DNA of 64,000 bases from the NCBI GenBank assembly GCA_016709145.1, contig JADJEK010000002.1, positions 62,001 through 126,000 on the forward strand. The letters run 5' to 3'. This DNA comes from Planctomycetota bacterium. GTDB lineage: Bacteria > Planctomycetota > B15-G4 > JADJEK01. Position 1 is the stretch's first letter; every line of letters starts with the position of its first letter. Of the stretch, positions 5,954-15,550 are shown in pieces. The notes beneath the pieces were generated by a model that searched no databases, had not been told where the DNA came from, and worked only from the letters and a program-made list of their open reading frames with translations. Position numbers and translations under genes: made by a program.

Positions 5954-8496
5954 ACGATCGTTTCCGTCGCGTCCGGACCGACATCGTCGTCAAACTTCGC
6001 GTCCGGTTCGTCGCGTTCGGGGGGCGGATCCGATGTGGACTTCTTCGCGTCATCGCTCGCAGGGTGCGCCGATTCCTCATACGACGATTCGACGTTTCGA
6101 CGAATCCCGGCCTTCGTGTCAAAGTCGGACGCCGAGGTGTGCGGAACCGTCGATTCTGTCGAGTCGTCGATCAGCCGCAGCGTGCGACTGCGGCGTCCCG
6201 CTCGGCGCACTACGGGTTCCGGATCCCACGCGCCGAGGCCCGCGCGGACTATCGACTCAAGCCGAGCAACTGAGACCTCGCTCGTTGGTCCGCCGCAACG
6301 GACGCGTTGAAATTCGCGAACTGTGACCGATCCGCCATGACGACGGATCCAAGCGACATCCGCCGCGACTAGAGACTCCTCCTGCGAGCCGCTGAGCAGC
6401 GCATGTACGCGTTTCGCCTCGTGACGAAAGAAGGCGGCGATGCGGACGGCATCCCGCATTGTCGCTGCGTCCAGCGCGTTCGGATCTACTGCGTGGTCGC
6501 CGGCGGCAAGCCGAACGGCATGAAGGACGAGTGCCAGGCGCACCGCCCATGGACGCAACTTGATGAGAGATGCTTCCAGATCAGGTGGGGCGTCGCGATC
6601 GTCTTCGAGGTTCGCGCTGACGTACGCGTGGTATTCCGCGCGGGCGTCGTCAGTGAGCGGGATAATCCTAAATCCGATTCGTATCGACCCCAACGGCGGC
6701 TTTCGGGCCGCGATCAAGCACCGATAGAGATTTGCGACCTCCGCAACTAGTTGCGGATCGACCTCCGCCGTCGAAAGCGGATCGGCCTCGCCAGGCGGGA
6801 GCGTGACCGCGAAGCGGCCGAAGAACCCCGATTGATGCTCAGCGTCGCCAATGACCTTGCGCAGGATTCCAGGCTGGCACCCAGAGAGCACCCATGCCGC
6901 GGCGCTCGGAATGCGAAGCACTTCCTTGGACTTCTTTCGGTCCACGCAAAGCGGGCTGGCGTCGTATAGCTCGATCCATCTCGATCGATCGGACGCGCTA
7001 CGCGCGCGGTATGCGTCGAACGCGCCCACGAAGCCGGCGAACTCATCGATTTGAAGGAAGAGCCCGTCGGGGTTGAGTGCGAGCACGGCGTGTAGCGCCT
7101 CAATCGTGGCGTCCTTGACGATCAGGCGACGCAAGGTTGGGGGAGACTGGGGACGGGACTCGGGGGCGCCGTCGATTTCGCTTTCACCGTCATTGCCGTC
7201 GTCAGCGCTGCGGCGCTTCCACTCCCGCAGTTCCGCCTCGTAGGCGGCGAAGAACTCACTCTCGATTTCGACGAGTGGGGACATCACGGCACCAAAGATT
7301 GGCGTTTTCCCCAAGCCCGCCCGCCCCAAGAGCAATCCCCATAGAAGAGGCGGTTCGTCGTGACCATTCTTGATCCGCGCGCGGCGCGTGTTGCCGACGC
7401 AGGCCGCTAGAACTATCAGGAAAGGGAGCGCGACTGCCGCCGTCTGCACACCAATCGACATCGCGACAGATTCGACGAATCGACGACAGATCGGCGGCAG
7501 CGCGTCGATGGGGAACGGCCGGAATCGAAGAGGTCGTTGGACGCGAGCTGGCTTCACGACCACTCGCGTCGTTTCCAGTTCGGCTACGAACCGGCGCCCG
7601 GCGGCGAGTCGCGCGTCGTCGTCGCCGAGGTCGAGGCCATTGGCCGACTGCACGCGTAGCCATTCGCGGACGTCCTTCACGCCCTCCGGCGGCATGACGT
7701 AGGCAACTGGCTTTTGCCACGCGTCCGCTAGATCCTCGGCGACTGTCTCGGCGCCCTCGCGGCCCGGCCAGAAACCGTCAGGCTTGCGGTCGTTCTCGCC
7801 AGCGATGCGCACGTCGCGCCCGCGAAGTTGTGAGGCAAGTTCGGCGGCGCCTGTGGCGTTCGACGGTCGACCGACTGCGGCGATGCCGAGAGACAGCAGC
7901 GCGGCAACATCGGTAGCGCCTTCGACCACGAAAACCGGGTCGGTGAGGTCGGCAAGGTTTGTTGGGAGGATCAACCCCCGTTCGCCGCCGGTGGGCCCGC
8001 CCTTGCGGCCGGCGCGGTCTCGAAATGACAAGCCGACAACAACGCCCGCGGCGTCGTATTCCGGAAAAGTGAAGGCGCCGTCCGGGAAGTCCTGCGTCCA
8101 ACCACGCCCTCCGGCGCCAAGTTCGCGCAACTCGGCCTGGCTTGCCCAACCGACGCCCAGCAGTACGAGTTGGTCAAACCGAACGCCGAGCGACGACGAA
8201 AGGTCTGCTAGCTGCCCCCCCGAGATCGTGGCATGAAAACGGAGAGCAACCGCGCGCCAGTCGTGTCGCGGCTGCGAGTCTTCGCGCGCGCGCGTCGGGC
8301 TTGTTTGTCCGGGCCTGTCGGCGACCGCGTACAGACCGCCCGCGTCGCGCAGCTCAACCAGTCGGAAGCCGGACGGCGGGGCCGTCCGACGCTCGCACTT
8401 GAACATGCGGCCGTCCGGCGAACGAGTGCACCAGTCGGGCTTCCCGCATACCGGGCACGGCCGTTCCTCCGTCGAGCGTTCCCATGCGAGCGTCAT
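5950..8496 (-). CDS. Primase-helicase: zinc finger, TOPRIM and DUF3987 domains
   Basis: 848 residues. An N-terminal zinc finger (C14, C17, C23, C34) is followed by a TOPRIM domain (VFVVEGATD at 188-196, then AGENDRKPDG near 232-241) and a DUF3987 helicase-like ATPase with Walker A GRAGLGKT (391-398) and a Walker-B-like FLQIDEFAG. This order is typical of replication proteins of integrative elements and satellite phages: the TOPRIM part primes or binds DNA and the ATPase unwinds. The ATG (8496) overlaps the stop of the upstream HTH gene. The longer open frame upstream lacks a plausible start and covers the HTH gene. It is the only replication gene in the island. Confidence 0.87.
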   Translation of the reverse strand: MTLAWERSTEERPCPVCGKPDWCTRSPDGRMFKCERRTAPPSGFRLVELRDAGGLYAVADRPGQTSPTRAREDSQPRHDWRAVALRFHATISGGQLADLSSSLGVRFDQLVLLGVGWASQAELRELGAGGRGWTQDFPDGAFTFPEYDAAGVVVGLSFRDRAGRKGGPTGGERGLILPTNLADLTDPVFVVEGATDVAALLSLGIAAVGRPSNATGAAELASQLRGRDVRIAGENDRKPDGFWPGREGAETVAEDLADAWQKPVAYVMPPEGVKDVREWLRVQSANGLDLGDDDARLAAGRRFVAELETTRVVVKPARVQRPLRFRPFPIDALPPICRRFVESVAMSIGVQTAAVALPFLIVLAACVGNTRRARIKNGHDEPPLLWGLLLGRAGLGKTPIFGAVMSPLVEIESEFFAAYEAELREWKRRSADDGNDGESEIDGAPESRPQSPPTLRRLIVKDATIEALHAVLALNPDGLFLQIDEFAGFVGAFDAYRARSASDRSRWIELYDASPLCVDRKKSKEVLRIPSAAAWVLSGCQPGILRKVIGDAEHQSGFFGRFAVTLPPGEADPLSTAEVDPQLVAEVANLYRCLIAARKPPLGSIRIGFRIIPLTDDARAEYHAYVSANLEDDRDAPPDLEASLIKLRPWAVRLALVLHAVRLAAGDHAVDPNALDAATMRDAVRIAAFFRHEAKRVHALLSGSQEESLVAADVAWIRRHGGSVTVREFQRVRCGGPTSEVSVARLESIVRAGLGAWDPEPVVRRAGRRSRTLRLIDDSTESTVPHTSASDFDTKAGIRRNVESSYEESAHPASDDAKKSTSDPPPERDEPDAKFDDDVGPDATETIV

Positions 8497-8723
8497 GGCC
8501 GACCTCGCTTCGCGCGCTCGATGAAGGCGTCGATGTCGTTGATGTCGATGCGACGGGACCGACCAATCCGAACTGATCGAATCGATCCTGAAACCGCGAG
8601 GCTCCAGACGGTGCGCTCGCAGACGCCGAGGTATCGCGCGGCTTCGCGGCAAGTGAGCAACCGCACGTGATCGCGATTGGCGGTGGTGGTGCTCGAACTT
8701 GGGCGGCCGGACTCAGCGACCAT
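8493..8723 (-). CDS. Excisionase-like helix-turn-helix protein
   Basis: 76 residues with an excisionase/HTH_17 fold (LTCREAARYLGVCERTVWSL, then IRSVRIGRSRRI). The ATG at 8723 was chosen because GGGGGGAG precedes it closely. It starts inside the 3' end of the other HTH gene and its stop overlaps the ATG of the primase gene. Proteins of this type bind attachment DNA and promote excision or act as small transcription regulators. Confidence 0.8.
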   Translation of the reverse strand: MVAESGRPSSSTTTANRDHVRLLTCREAARYLGVCERTVWSLAVSGSIRSVRIGRSRRIDINDIDAFIERAKRGRP

Positions 8724-8913
8724 GGCTCCCCCCTTCCTTCCGGGGGGCAACCGTCTCCTGAAGAACGCGATCGACCGCGTCGGGGTCGAAGCGAACGATC
8801 TTGCCGGTGATTCGGATCGACGGGATGCGTCCTTCCCGCGCCCATGCCTTCACTGTCGCTGCGCGAACGCCGTAGCGTTCACCGATCTCGTGTGCCGTAA
8901 CGAAACGCGCCAT
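8713..8913 (-). CDS. Excisionase-like helix-turn-helix protein (second copy type)
   Basis: 66 residues beginning MARFVTAHEIGERYGVRAAT, with an HTH_17/MerR-like DNA-binding fold and the wing IPSIRITGKIVRFDPDAVD. A good ribosome site (AGGAG, seven bases upstream) precedes the ATG. It is the first gene of the excisionase-excisionase-primase-zinc ribbon operon and overlaps the next gene by 11 bases. It differs enough from its neighbour that the two probably recognise different DNA sites. Confidence 0.8.
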   Translation of the reverse strand: MARFVTAHEIGERYGVRAATVKAWAREGRIPSIRITGKIVRFDPDAVDRVLQETVAPRKEGGSHGR

Positions 8914-9012
8914 GGTCTGCTCCTGTTGAAAAGGATGCAGACCAGGGACGGATCGACGCGGACTGGGATGAACCGCGTCGAAAGCGCCGGTTTAGAGCGT
9001 TTTGCGAGACTC

Positions 9013-9041
9013 AGAAATCCGCTTTGAGTCCGCGGATTTCT
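9013..9041 (-). terminator. Hairpin behind the unknown gene at 9050-9988
   Basis: A perfect 10-bp stem (AGAAATCCGC at 9013-9022 with GCGGATTTCT at 9032-9041) around a 9-base loop lies just past the stop on the minus strand. There is no long T-run, so termination is plausible but not certain. It separates this gene from the excisionase operon. Confidence 0.5.
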
Positions 9042-9049
9042 TTAGCAAG

Positions 9050-9988
9050 TCAGATTTCGTCAATACCGTGCACAGTTCCTGTGCCGTCTCGGGGCTCCTG
9101 CGGACGCGCAAGCGCTTCGCGAATGTACCGCGACCACGTTCTGAACTCCGGCGTGTGACCTGAGTAGACGGTGCCGTGATTTCGGATCCAATCGTGCTGC
9201 AGCCGACGAACCTGTCGATGCGGCTTCGCGTCCATGGATAGGCCGGGCCTCTCGCTGATGCATTCGTTCAGGCTCGCTAGCGCGAGTTCGACGCACGCGC
9301 GTAGCTTGCGCGGCGAGGCCTGTCGCGCGGAGACTGTCAGCGTCGCCCGCGTCGCCCGAGACGCTTGTTCGATGCGACGGGCGAGTAGGCTCAAATCGAC
9401 GATCGCCGAGCGCAGCGTCGCGGGCACGCGATCACCCGCAAGGACACGCAGGAAGTTGGCGGGACTGACACCGCAGTGATCCATGGCCGCGAGCGCGGGC
9501 TCGCTGTGTCGCGCGGCAAAGATGTAGAAGACGTGTTCCGTCTCAACCTGCCGGAAGTCCGTGGCGGCATGACGCTGTAGCGACCGCCGACCTGCCGGCC
9601 GAGTAGCGTTGAGCGTGTCGAGATGGATCAGATCGAAGAGCCGCCGTCGACGCCGAGCAAGGCGGACTCGATTCCGCAGGTCCGCCTTGTCGATCGTCTT
9701 CGCATCGTGCAGCGCACTCACGAGGGCTGCTGCGCTGATGAGCTTCGGCCAGGACTTCGAGCCGTTCGGGTCGAACGCCGCGAACCGCTTTTGCGCGGCT
9801 GTCCATGCCACGAGGTCGGCGTCTTTGAGGATCGCCGCGGTCGATTTCGCGCTGATATCCCACCGTGGCGTGACCTCACGGGTGAGCAGGTCGTGAAAGG
9901 TCGTGATGCTGCGATGCCAATCTCGAAGCGTGCTACCGCAAGGAGGCTCAGGCGGAGCTGCAGAGAGGGGAGACGCACTTGAGGTCAT
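9050..9988 (-). CDS. Unknown island protein
   Basis: 312 residues from ATG 9988, which has GAGG upstream (a longer start at 10057 is possible). It is rich in Arg and Ala and predicted mostly helical, with a central basic stretch (RVRLARRRRRLFDLIH). There is no signal peptide, no membrane segment and no motif I can name. It lies behind the other unknown gene on the same strand, with a hairpin after its stop. It may be an island-specific DNA-binding or regulatory protein, which is speculation from its charge and position. Confidence 0.55.
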   Translation of the reverse strand: MTSSASPLSAAPPEPPCGSTLRDWHRSITTFHDLLTREVTPRWDISAKSTAAILKDADLVAWTAAQKRFAAFDPNGSKSWPKLISAAALVSALHDAKTIDKADLRNRVRLARRRRRLFDLIHLDTLNATRPAGRRSLQRHAATDFRQVETEHVFYIFAARHSEPALAAMDHCGVSPANFLRVLAGDRVPATLRSAIVDLSLLARRIEQASRATRATLTVSARQASPRKLRACVELALASLNECISERPGLSMDAKPHRQVRRLQHDWIRNHGTVYSGHTPEFRTWSRYIREALARPQEPRDGTGTVHGIDEI

Positions 9989-10102
9989 TCTGTCCTCGTG
10001 GTTTGGGCGAGGACCCGGCGCGGAGGACGACCCAACCCGACGAATCCTCACGGACACGCGGGATAGTAGGTCGAACTAAACCCGAACACAACATCTTGCG
10101 AG

Positions 10103-10822
10103 TCAGTTCAGGGTCATATCAGAGGTAGTTGCGGGCTCGTTCCTGTCCTCGCTCTGCGGCTTTCCGCGAGCCGTCTTGGCGCCATGGAGCTTGCGAGCGA
10201 TGGGGAGGTGGAAGAACCAGAAGAACTCGTCGCCTCGGTCAAGTTCGTCGCAACGCGCGTAAGTTCGACCTTCGGCACCAAGCTTCCTTCGGACGCCGAT
10301 GACCTTCAACAGTTGTGCGGCCTCACGGCGGCACCACTCGCTGACAACTTCGTCGCGCCCGAACGTCACGCCGTACGACCCGTCTGAGATTGCGCGCAAG
10401 ACGTCGAGGATGGGTTCCTTCAAGCGATCATGGCGCGCGAGGTACCGATGACAGTCGGCGTCGCGGAATCGCCGTAGAACGCGGGAAGCTGGCGGAGGCA
10501 GAAGCGAATCGTCGCGCGCGCGTGCACGAACGCGGTGCCAATCCGTGTCGACGTACTCGAACCCATCTCGATGCAGGCGGAAGACGAGCGCGTCGCGAAG
10601 CGCCTCGTCGATCACCAACTCGTCGACCGCGAACGACACCGCAAGTCGCCTCTTTTCGTCCGGACGGATCATCCCTCGACCGTCGCGAAGTCGGCGGAGA
10701 CGCTGCGCGGATATGCCCGTGCACTTGGCGAGATGGTGCAGCGGCAACGAGCGGCTACGGTGAACGAACATTCGCAACGCGACGGGCTGATTTCGACGGT
10801 ACGTTCGTGGAAGCATCGTCAC
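10103..10822 (-). CDS. Unknown island protein, possible N-terminal HTH
   Basis: 239 residues. Residues about 28-55 (LHHLAKCTGISAQRLRRLRD) fit a helix-turn-helix in which a Cro-like turn (CTGIS) is followed by a basic recognition helix. The middle is charged and helical and the tail is polar and disordered. I do not recognise a family. It is the first gene of the leftward set and faces the FG-GAP gene across a 297-base divergent gap, so it could regulate the island. Confidence 0.55.
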   Translation of the reverse strand: MTMLPRTYRRNQPVALRMFVHRSRSLPLHHLAKCTGISAQRLRRLRDGRGMIRPDEKRRLAVSFAVDELVIDEALRDALVFRLHRDGFEYVDTDWHRVRARARDDSLLPPPASRVLRRFRDADCHRYLARHDRLKEPILDVLRAISDGSYGVTFGRDEVVSEWCRREAAQLLKVIGVRRKLGAEGRTYARCDELDRGDEFFWFFHLPIARKLHGAKTARGKPQSEDRNEPATTSDMTLN

Positions 10823-11119
10823 GGATTGGCCCCCCGATTTGTGAAGCCTAAAGGCGTTGCAGTAGCGCGCACGGCGAGAGGATGTCGTGTCCGACTAGGT
10901 TGCACTTCTAGCTCGTCTCGACGTGTCGTGCGAACGGCACCGCGTAGAAGTCCCGCAGACGAATGCGCTTCCGCGATTCACAACGCAGCCAGGGCCGCCA
11001 TCGCCGACCGAAGTCCGGCAATAACCCCGGGGGTGACACGACGGCCGCTTGCCGCGCACAGTGGTTCGCGGTTACCATCGACTGTTCATTCGTGGGCATC
11101 ATTGAACTGGGGGGTCGGT
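10823..11119 (+). promoter_or_regulatory. Divergent intergenic region, possible promoter for the FG-GAP gene
   Basis: This gap of 297 bases lies between two divergent genes. On the plus strand TTGCCG (11049-11054) stands 17 bases before TTACCA (11072-11077), a reasonable sigma70-type pair about 40 bases before the ATG. No other element was seen. Confidence 0.3.
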
Positions 11120-12640
11120 ATGAGTGCCGCGCATCGAGCGTGCGTTGGGGTTGCGATTCTGCTGTCCGTGCTGTCCGTGCCGTCCGCGAACGGGCAGTGC
11201 GAGAACAAGCAGCTCGCGAAGTTGCTCTCTCCCGGGCCAGCGGTATTTGGATCCGCGGTCGACCTAGACGGCGATCTGCTTGTCATTGGAGCTGCTGACA
11301 CTTCGAGCGGTGGGCGTGCGTACTTCTACGAGCGCGTATCCGGTCTCTGGCTTCTCGCGCACACGGTCTCCGGCCCATACGCCCAAGTCGGGGAATCAGT
11401 TGCCATCGCTAACGGTCGTGTGTTTGTCGCTCGCAGGGGGGTCGCGGTCGACGTTTACGAGAAAACTGGCGGCCAGTGGATGCTCGCCGCGAACATCCCG
11501 AACCCGATCCCAAACGTTCCGTTCACCGCCTTTGGGTCCGCGATGAGTGCGGATGGCGACACGCTCGCAATCGGCGACTTGAATCAAACTCGCACCTACG
11601 TCGTCTCAAAGTCTGGCGCCGGGTGGACATCGCCCACCCTGATTCTTCCCACGGATTCCAGCGCGTTTAGCAACTTTGGTCAGTCGGTCAGCCTCGAAGG
11701 CAATACCCTCGTCGTCGGTGCATATACCGCTGTCGGAGGGCAAAACTCTTCGGGTGCGGCATACGTTTTTGCGTTTGATGGAAACACGTGGATTCAACGT
11801 GCGAAACTCACCGATCCCAGTTCGACAGTGAGTGTCGGCGTCGGACACAGCGTGTCGGTCCGATCCGGACTCGCCGCTATCGGATCGCACAGTGGACGTG
11901 TTCTTGTTTACGAAGATCTAGGTCTGTTCTGGGCACTTCAGGCGATCATCGACCGCCCTTCGAACTTTGCACAGGAATTCGGACGCTCTGTCGCGATCGC
12001 TCCTGACCGCCTAGTAATCGGCGCATACGGCGACACGTCATATGCAGCTGGGGCAGTGGGGTCCTCGTATGTCTACGCAAAGCCTGGAGGAAGTTGGAAA
12101 CCGGCGCTCCTACTGACGCCGGACACGGCACTCGGGTTCGGGACGGGCTTCGGGTATGCGATCGCCCTCTCCGGCAGCGAAGTGGCTATCGGGGCTCGTA
12201 CCGAAGGCGCTGGCGCGACCTATGTGATGAGATCGACACCAAACCCGGACCAATCCTTCGGTGCCGCGTGTCCTGGGAGCGGCGGATTCTCCCCTACCCT
12301 CGCGATCCTCTCAAGCTTTGACGGTTGCAAGCACCCCGGCGAGTCGGTGTCAATTCAACTCCAATCCGCCCTGGGAAACACGGGCTGCTTGTTAGTGCTT
12401 GGAACCCAGTCCAGCTCAATACCGCTTCCGAGTGGCTGCACGCTTCTCACGGTTTCCGCCGCGACTCCCATTGCCCTTCCGGTCTTCGGCAGTGGGCCTG
12501 GTAATGGATCCATCACCGTGGGCGCATCGATTCCAGTGAACTTCCCACTCGTCTCCGTATTCATGCAGGCGTTTGTATTCGACCCAGGCGTGGCGCAGGG
12601 CTACTGCGCGACGAACGGACTTCGGTTGTCGGTTTACTAA
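11120..12640 (+). CDS. Exported FG-GAP repeat protein with a planctomycete-type C-terminal domain
   Basis: 506 residues. A signal peptide (residues 1-25, ending PSANGQ) precedes FG-GAP/beta-propeller repeats, seen as recurrent units of the form 'FG.S(V/A)...G..L.IG' followed by 'G.AY(F/V)Y' (for example FGSAVDLDGDLLVIGA, FGQSVSLEGNTLVVGA, FGYAIALSGSEVAIGA). The last 120 residues hold paired cysteines (ACPGSGG, FDGCKH, SGCTLLT, GYCATNG) and resemble the C-terminal domain shared by many secreted planctomycete proteins. Codon use is less GC-biased than in the host genes. It is island cargo, probably a cell-surface or matrix protein. The ATG was chosen for the signal peptide; the frame is open further upstream but without a sensible protein. 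Confidence 0.78.
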   Translation: MSAAHRACVGVAILLSVLSVPSANGQCENKQLAKLLSPGPAVFGSAVDLDGDLLVIGAADTSSGGRAYFYERVSGLWLLAHTVSGPYAQVGESVAIANGRVFVARRGVAVDVYEKTGGQWMLAANIPNPIPNVPFTAFGSAMSADGDTLAIGDLNQTRTYVVSKSGAGWTSPTLILPTDSSAFSNFGQSVSLEGNTLVVGAYTAVGGQNSSGAAYVFAFDGNTWIQRAKLTDPSSTVSVGVGHSVSVRSGLAAIGSHSGRVLVYEDLGLFWALQAIIDRPSNFAQEFGRSVAIAPDRLVIGAYGDTSYAAGAVGSSYVYAKPGGSWKPALLLTPDTALGFGTGFGYAIALSGSEVAIGARTEGAGATYVMRSTPNPDQSFGAACPGSGGFSPTLAILSSFDGCKHPGESVSIQLQSALGNTGCLLVLGTQSSSIPLPSGCTLLTVSAATPIALPVFGSGPGNGSITVGASIPVNFPLVSVFMQAFVFDPGVAQGYCATNGLRLSVY

Positions 12641-13092
12641 TGAGGACGAATGCGAGGTGCGCGACGGCTGGATGTGCGACGGCACCCGCGCTGCGCAGAC
12701 GCCGAAGGAGCAACGCAAGACTCGCACATCCCCGCCTCCTCCTCAGTAAGGCGCGATGAAGAGCATCTTCGACACCTGCCAGCCCCACGATGAGGCTCCG
12801 ACGGTCGGTCCCGGCCATATCCGTCGCTCTCGGCACGAGCAGCCCCGAACGCCGGCTCCGGCATCGCAACGGTGCTGACCATGGTGGACGCGATCGCGCC
12901 CTGCGCGCGCAAGGCGAGTGACGTTGCATCCGCAGTCTCGCGGGGTCACGTGGCTGTGCGCGCCAGCACCTTTCTCGCGAGTCCGAACGAATCCCCGCCC
13001 ACTGGAACCAGGTCCTGGAGGTCAGGCGTAGTAGAACGCCTCGAAGTGCACATGCTCTGGACGACACCTTTGCAGAAGCGAACTGCGTAGCG
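12641..13092. other. Intergenic region between the FG-GAP gene and hsdM
   Basis: 452 bases without a gene I can support. Short frames on both strands have no conserved motif or ribosome site. No terminator, repeat or insertion-sequence end is evident. The boundary between host-like and foreign codon use falls within it. Confidence 0.5.
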
Positions 13093-15550
13093 ATGGCCAT
13101 CAAGAAGTCCGAACTCTACTCATCCCTCTGGCAAAGCTGCGACGAGCTGCGCGGCGGCATGGACGCCAGCCAGTACAAGGACTACGTCCTCGTGCTGCTG
13201 TTCGTGAAGTACGTCAGCGACAAGTACGCCGGCCAGCCCTTCGCGCCGATCACCATCCCGCCCGGCGCCAGCTTCGCCGACATGGTCGCGCTCAAGGGCA
13301 AGAGCGACATCGGCGACCAGATCAACAAGAAGATCCTCGGGCCGCTGGCCAAAGCCAACAAGCTGTCCGACATGCCGGACTTCAACGACGCGACCAAGCT
13401 CGGCAGCGGCAAGGAGATGGTGGACCGGCTGACCAACCTCATCGCCATCTTCGAGAACCCCGCGCTCGACTTCTCGAAGAACCGCGCGGATGGCGACGAC
13501 ATCCTGGGCGATGCCTACGAATACCTGATGCGCCACTTCGCCACCGAGAGCGGCAAGAGCAAGGGCCAGTTCTACACGCCCGCCGAAGTCAGCCGCATCA
13601 TGGCCCAGATCCTGGGCATCGCCAGCGCCAAGACCAGCGCCGACACCACCGTCTACGACCCCACCTGCGGCTCGGGCTCGCTGCTGCTCAAGGTGGGCGA
13701 CGCGGCCACCGCCAAGGTCACGCTCTACGGGCAGGAGAAGGACTCCGCCACCGCCGGCCTGGCGCGCATGAACATGATCCTGCACGACAACCCGACGGCG
13801 CTGGTCAAGCAGGGCAACACGCTGACCACCCCGCTCTTCACCGACACCTCGGGCCAGCTCAAGACCTTCGACTACGTCGTCGCCAATCCCGCCGTTCAGC
13901 GACAAACGCTGGAGCACCGGCCTCGACCCCGCCAACGACCCGCACGAACGCTTCAAGCACTACGGCACGCCGCCCGCCAAGCAGGGCGACTACGCCTACC
14001 TGCTGCACATCCTGCGCTCGCTCAAGAGCACCGGCAAGGGCGCCTGCATCCTGCCGCACGGCGTGCTCTTCCGCGGCAACGCCGAGGGCGTGATCCGCAA
14101 GAACCTGGTCCAGCGCGGCTACATCCTGGGCATCATCGGCCTGCCGGCCAACCTGTTCTACGGCACCGGCATCCCCGCCTGCATCATCGTGCTCGACAAG
14201 GCAGGGACGCCGCCGGCCGCAAGGGCATCTTCATGATCGATGCCTCCAAGGGCTTCATCAAGGACGGCCCGAAGAACCGCCTGCGCGAGCAGGACATCCA
14301 CCGCATCGTCGACACCTTCACCCGTCAGGTGGACATCCCCGGCTACGCGCGCATGGTGCCGCTGGCCGAGATCAGCGACACGAAGAACGACTACAACCTC
14401 AACCTGCCGCGCTACATCGACAGCAGCGAGCCCGAGGACCTGCAGGACATCGACGCCCACCTGCGCGGCGGCATCCCCGACCGCGACCTCGATGCGCTGG
14501 AGCGGTACTGGCAGGTATTCCCCGGCGTGCGCGAAGCGCTGTTCCAGCCAGCCGACCGCCCCGGCTACAGCCAGCCTCGCGTCGCCGCCGCCGACATCAA
14601 ACCAACCATCTACGGCCACCCCGAGTTCACCGCCTTCATCGCCACCGCCACCAATCTGTTCGCGCAATGGAAGGCCGCCAACACCCCGCAGCTGTGCGGC
14701 TTTGCACAGGGCGGCCACCCCAAGGCCCTGATCGAGACGATCGCCGAGGCGCTGCTCGCCACCTTCGAGCACGCCCCGCTGCTCGATGCCTATGACATCT
14801 ATCAGCACCTGATGAACTACTGGGCCGAGACGATGCAGGACGACTGCTACCTCATCGCCTCCGATGGCTGGCGCGAGGCCGCCCAGCCTCGGCTCCTGCT
14901 CGAAGACAAGTCCAGTAAGACCAAGACCCGGCCCGACTTCACGCTCGGCAGGAAGAAGTACGCCGCCGAGCTGATCCCGCCCGCGCTCGTCATCGCCCGC
15001 TACTACGCCCAGGAGCAGGCGGCCATCGACGCGCTGGAGGCGCAGCTCGCCGCCCTGGCGCAACAGATGGAGGAGATGGCCGAGGAGCACGGGGGCGAAG
15101 GCGGCCTGCTGGAAGACGCGAAGAACGACAAGGACAAGCTCACCAAGGCCAGCGTCGCCGCCCGGCTGAAGGAGATCGGCAAGGCCCACCCCGACACCGC
15201 CGACGAGCGCAGGGTACTCGGCAGCTACCTGGCCCTCATGGAACCGGACGCCGCCACCGGCGCAAGCTCAAGGCGGCGCAGGAAGCTGCTGATGGCCAAC
15301 CTCGCCGCCAGGTACGGCCAGCTCACCGAGGCCGAGATCCAGACCCTCGTCGTGGACGACAAGTGGCTGGCCACCCTTGCCGCCGCCGTGCAGGGCGAGC
15401 TGGACCGCGTCTCGCGGACCCTCACCGGGCGCATCCGCCAGCTCGCCGAACGCTACGCCACGCCGCTGCCGCAGCTCACCGGTGAAGTGGCGACGCTCGC
15501 CGCCCGCGTGGACGCCCACCTCAAGCAGAATGGGGGCGGTATGGCAGTGA
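13093..15550 (+). pseudogene. hsdM: hsdM: type I restriction-modification DNA methyltransferase, frameshifted
   Basis: The start encodes MAIKKSELYSSLWQSCDELR, a typical HsdM N-terminus, followed by the SAM-binding motif (DPTCGSGSLLL, with QFYTPAEVSRIM before it). The adenine-methyltransferase motif should read NPPF but is broken by one extra C at 13888-13890, so the reading frame gives NPAV. The normal protein (ERFKHYGTPPAKQGDYAYL...) continues in another frame until a lost base near 14201-14206 restores it. A second pair of opposite shifts lies near 15259 and 15289, and an extra A near 15532 hides the true end. Correcting these gives an HsdM of usual length ending MGAVWQ at the TGA 15548-15550, which overlaps the hsdS start. 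As written the gene is inactive. Confidence 0.85.

Noticed and set aside
9050..10822. Unknown island genes as anti-phage defence proteins
   Set aside because: Their location in an island is suggestive, but no defence-associated motif is visible, so no such function is claimed.
12561..13103. Minus-strand frames between the FG-GAP gene and hsdM
   Set aside because: No start with a ribosome site, no conserved motif, and composition like other shadow frames.
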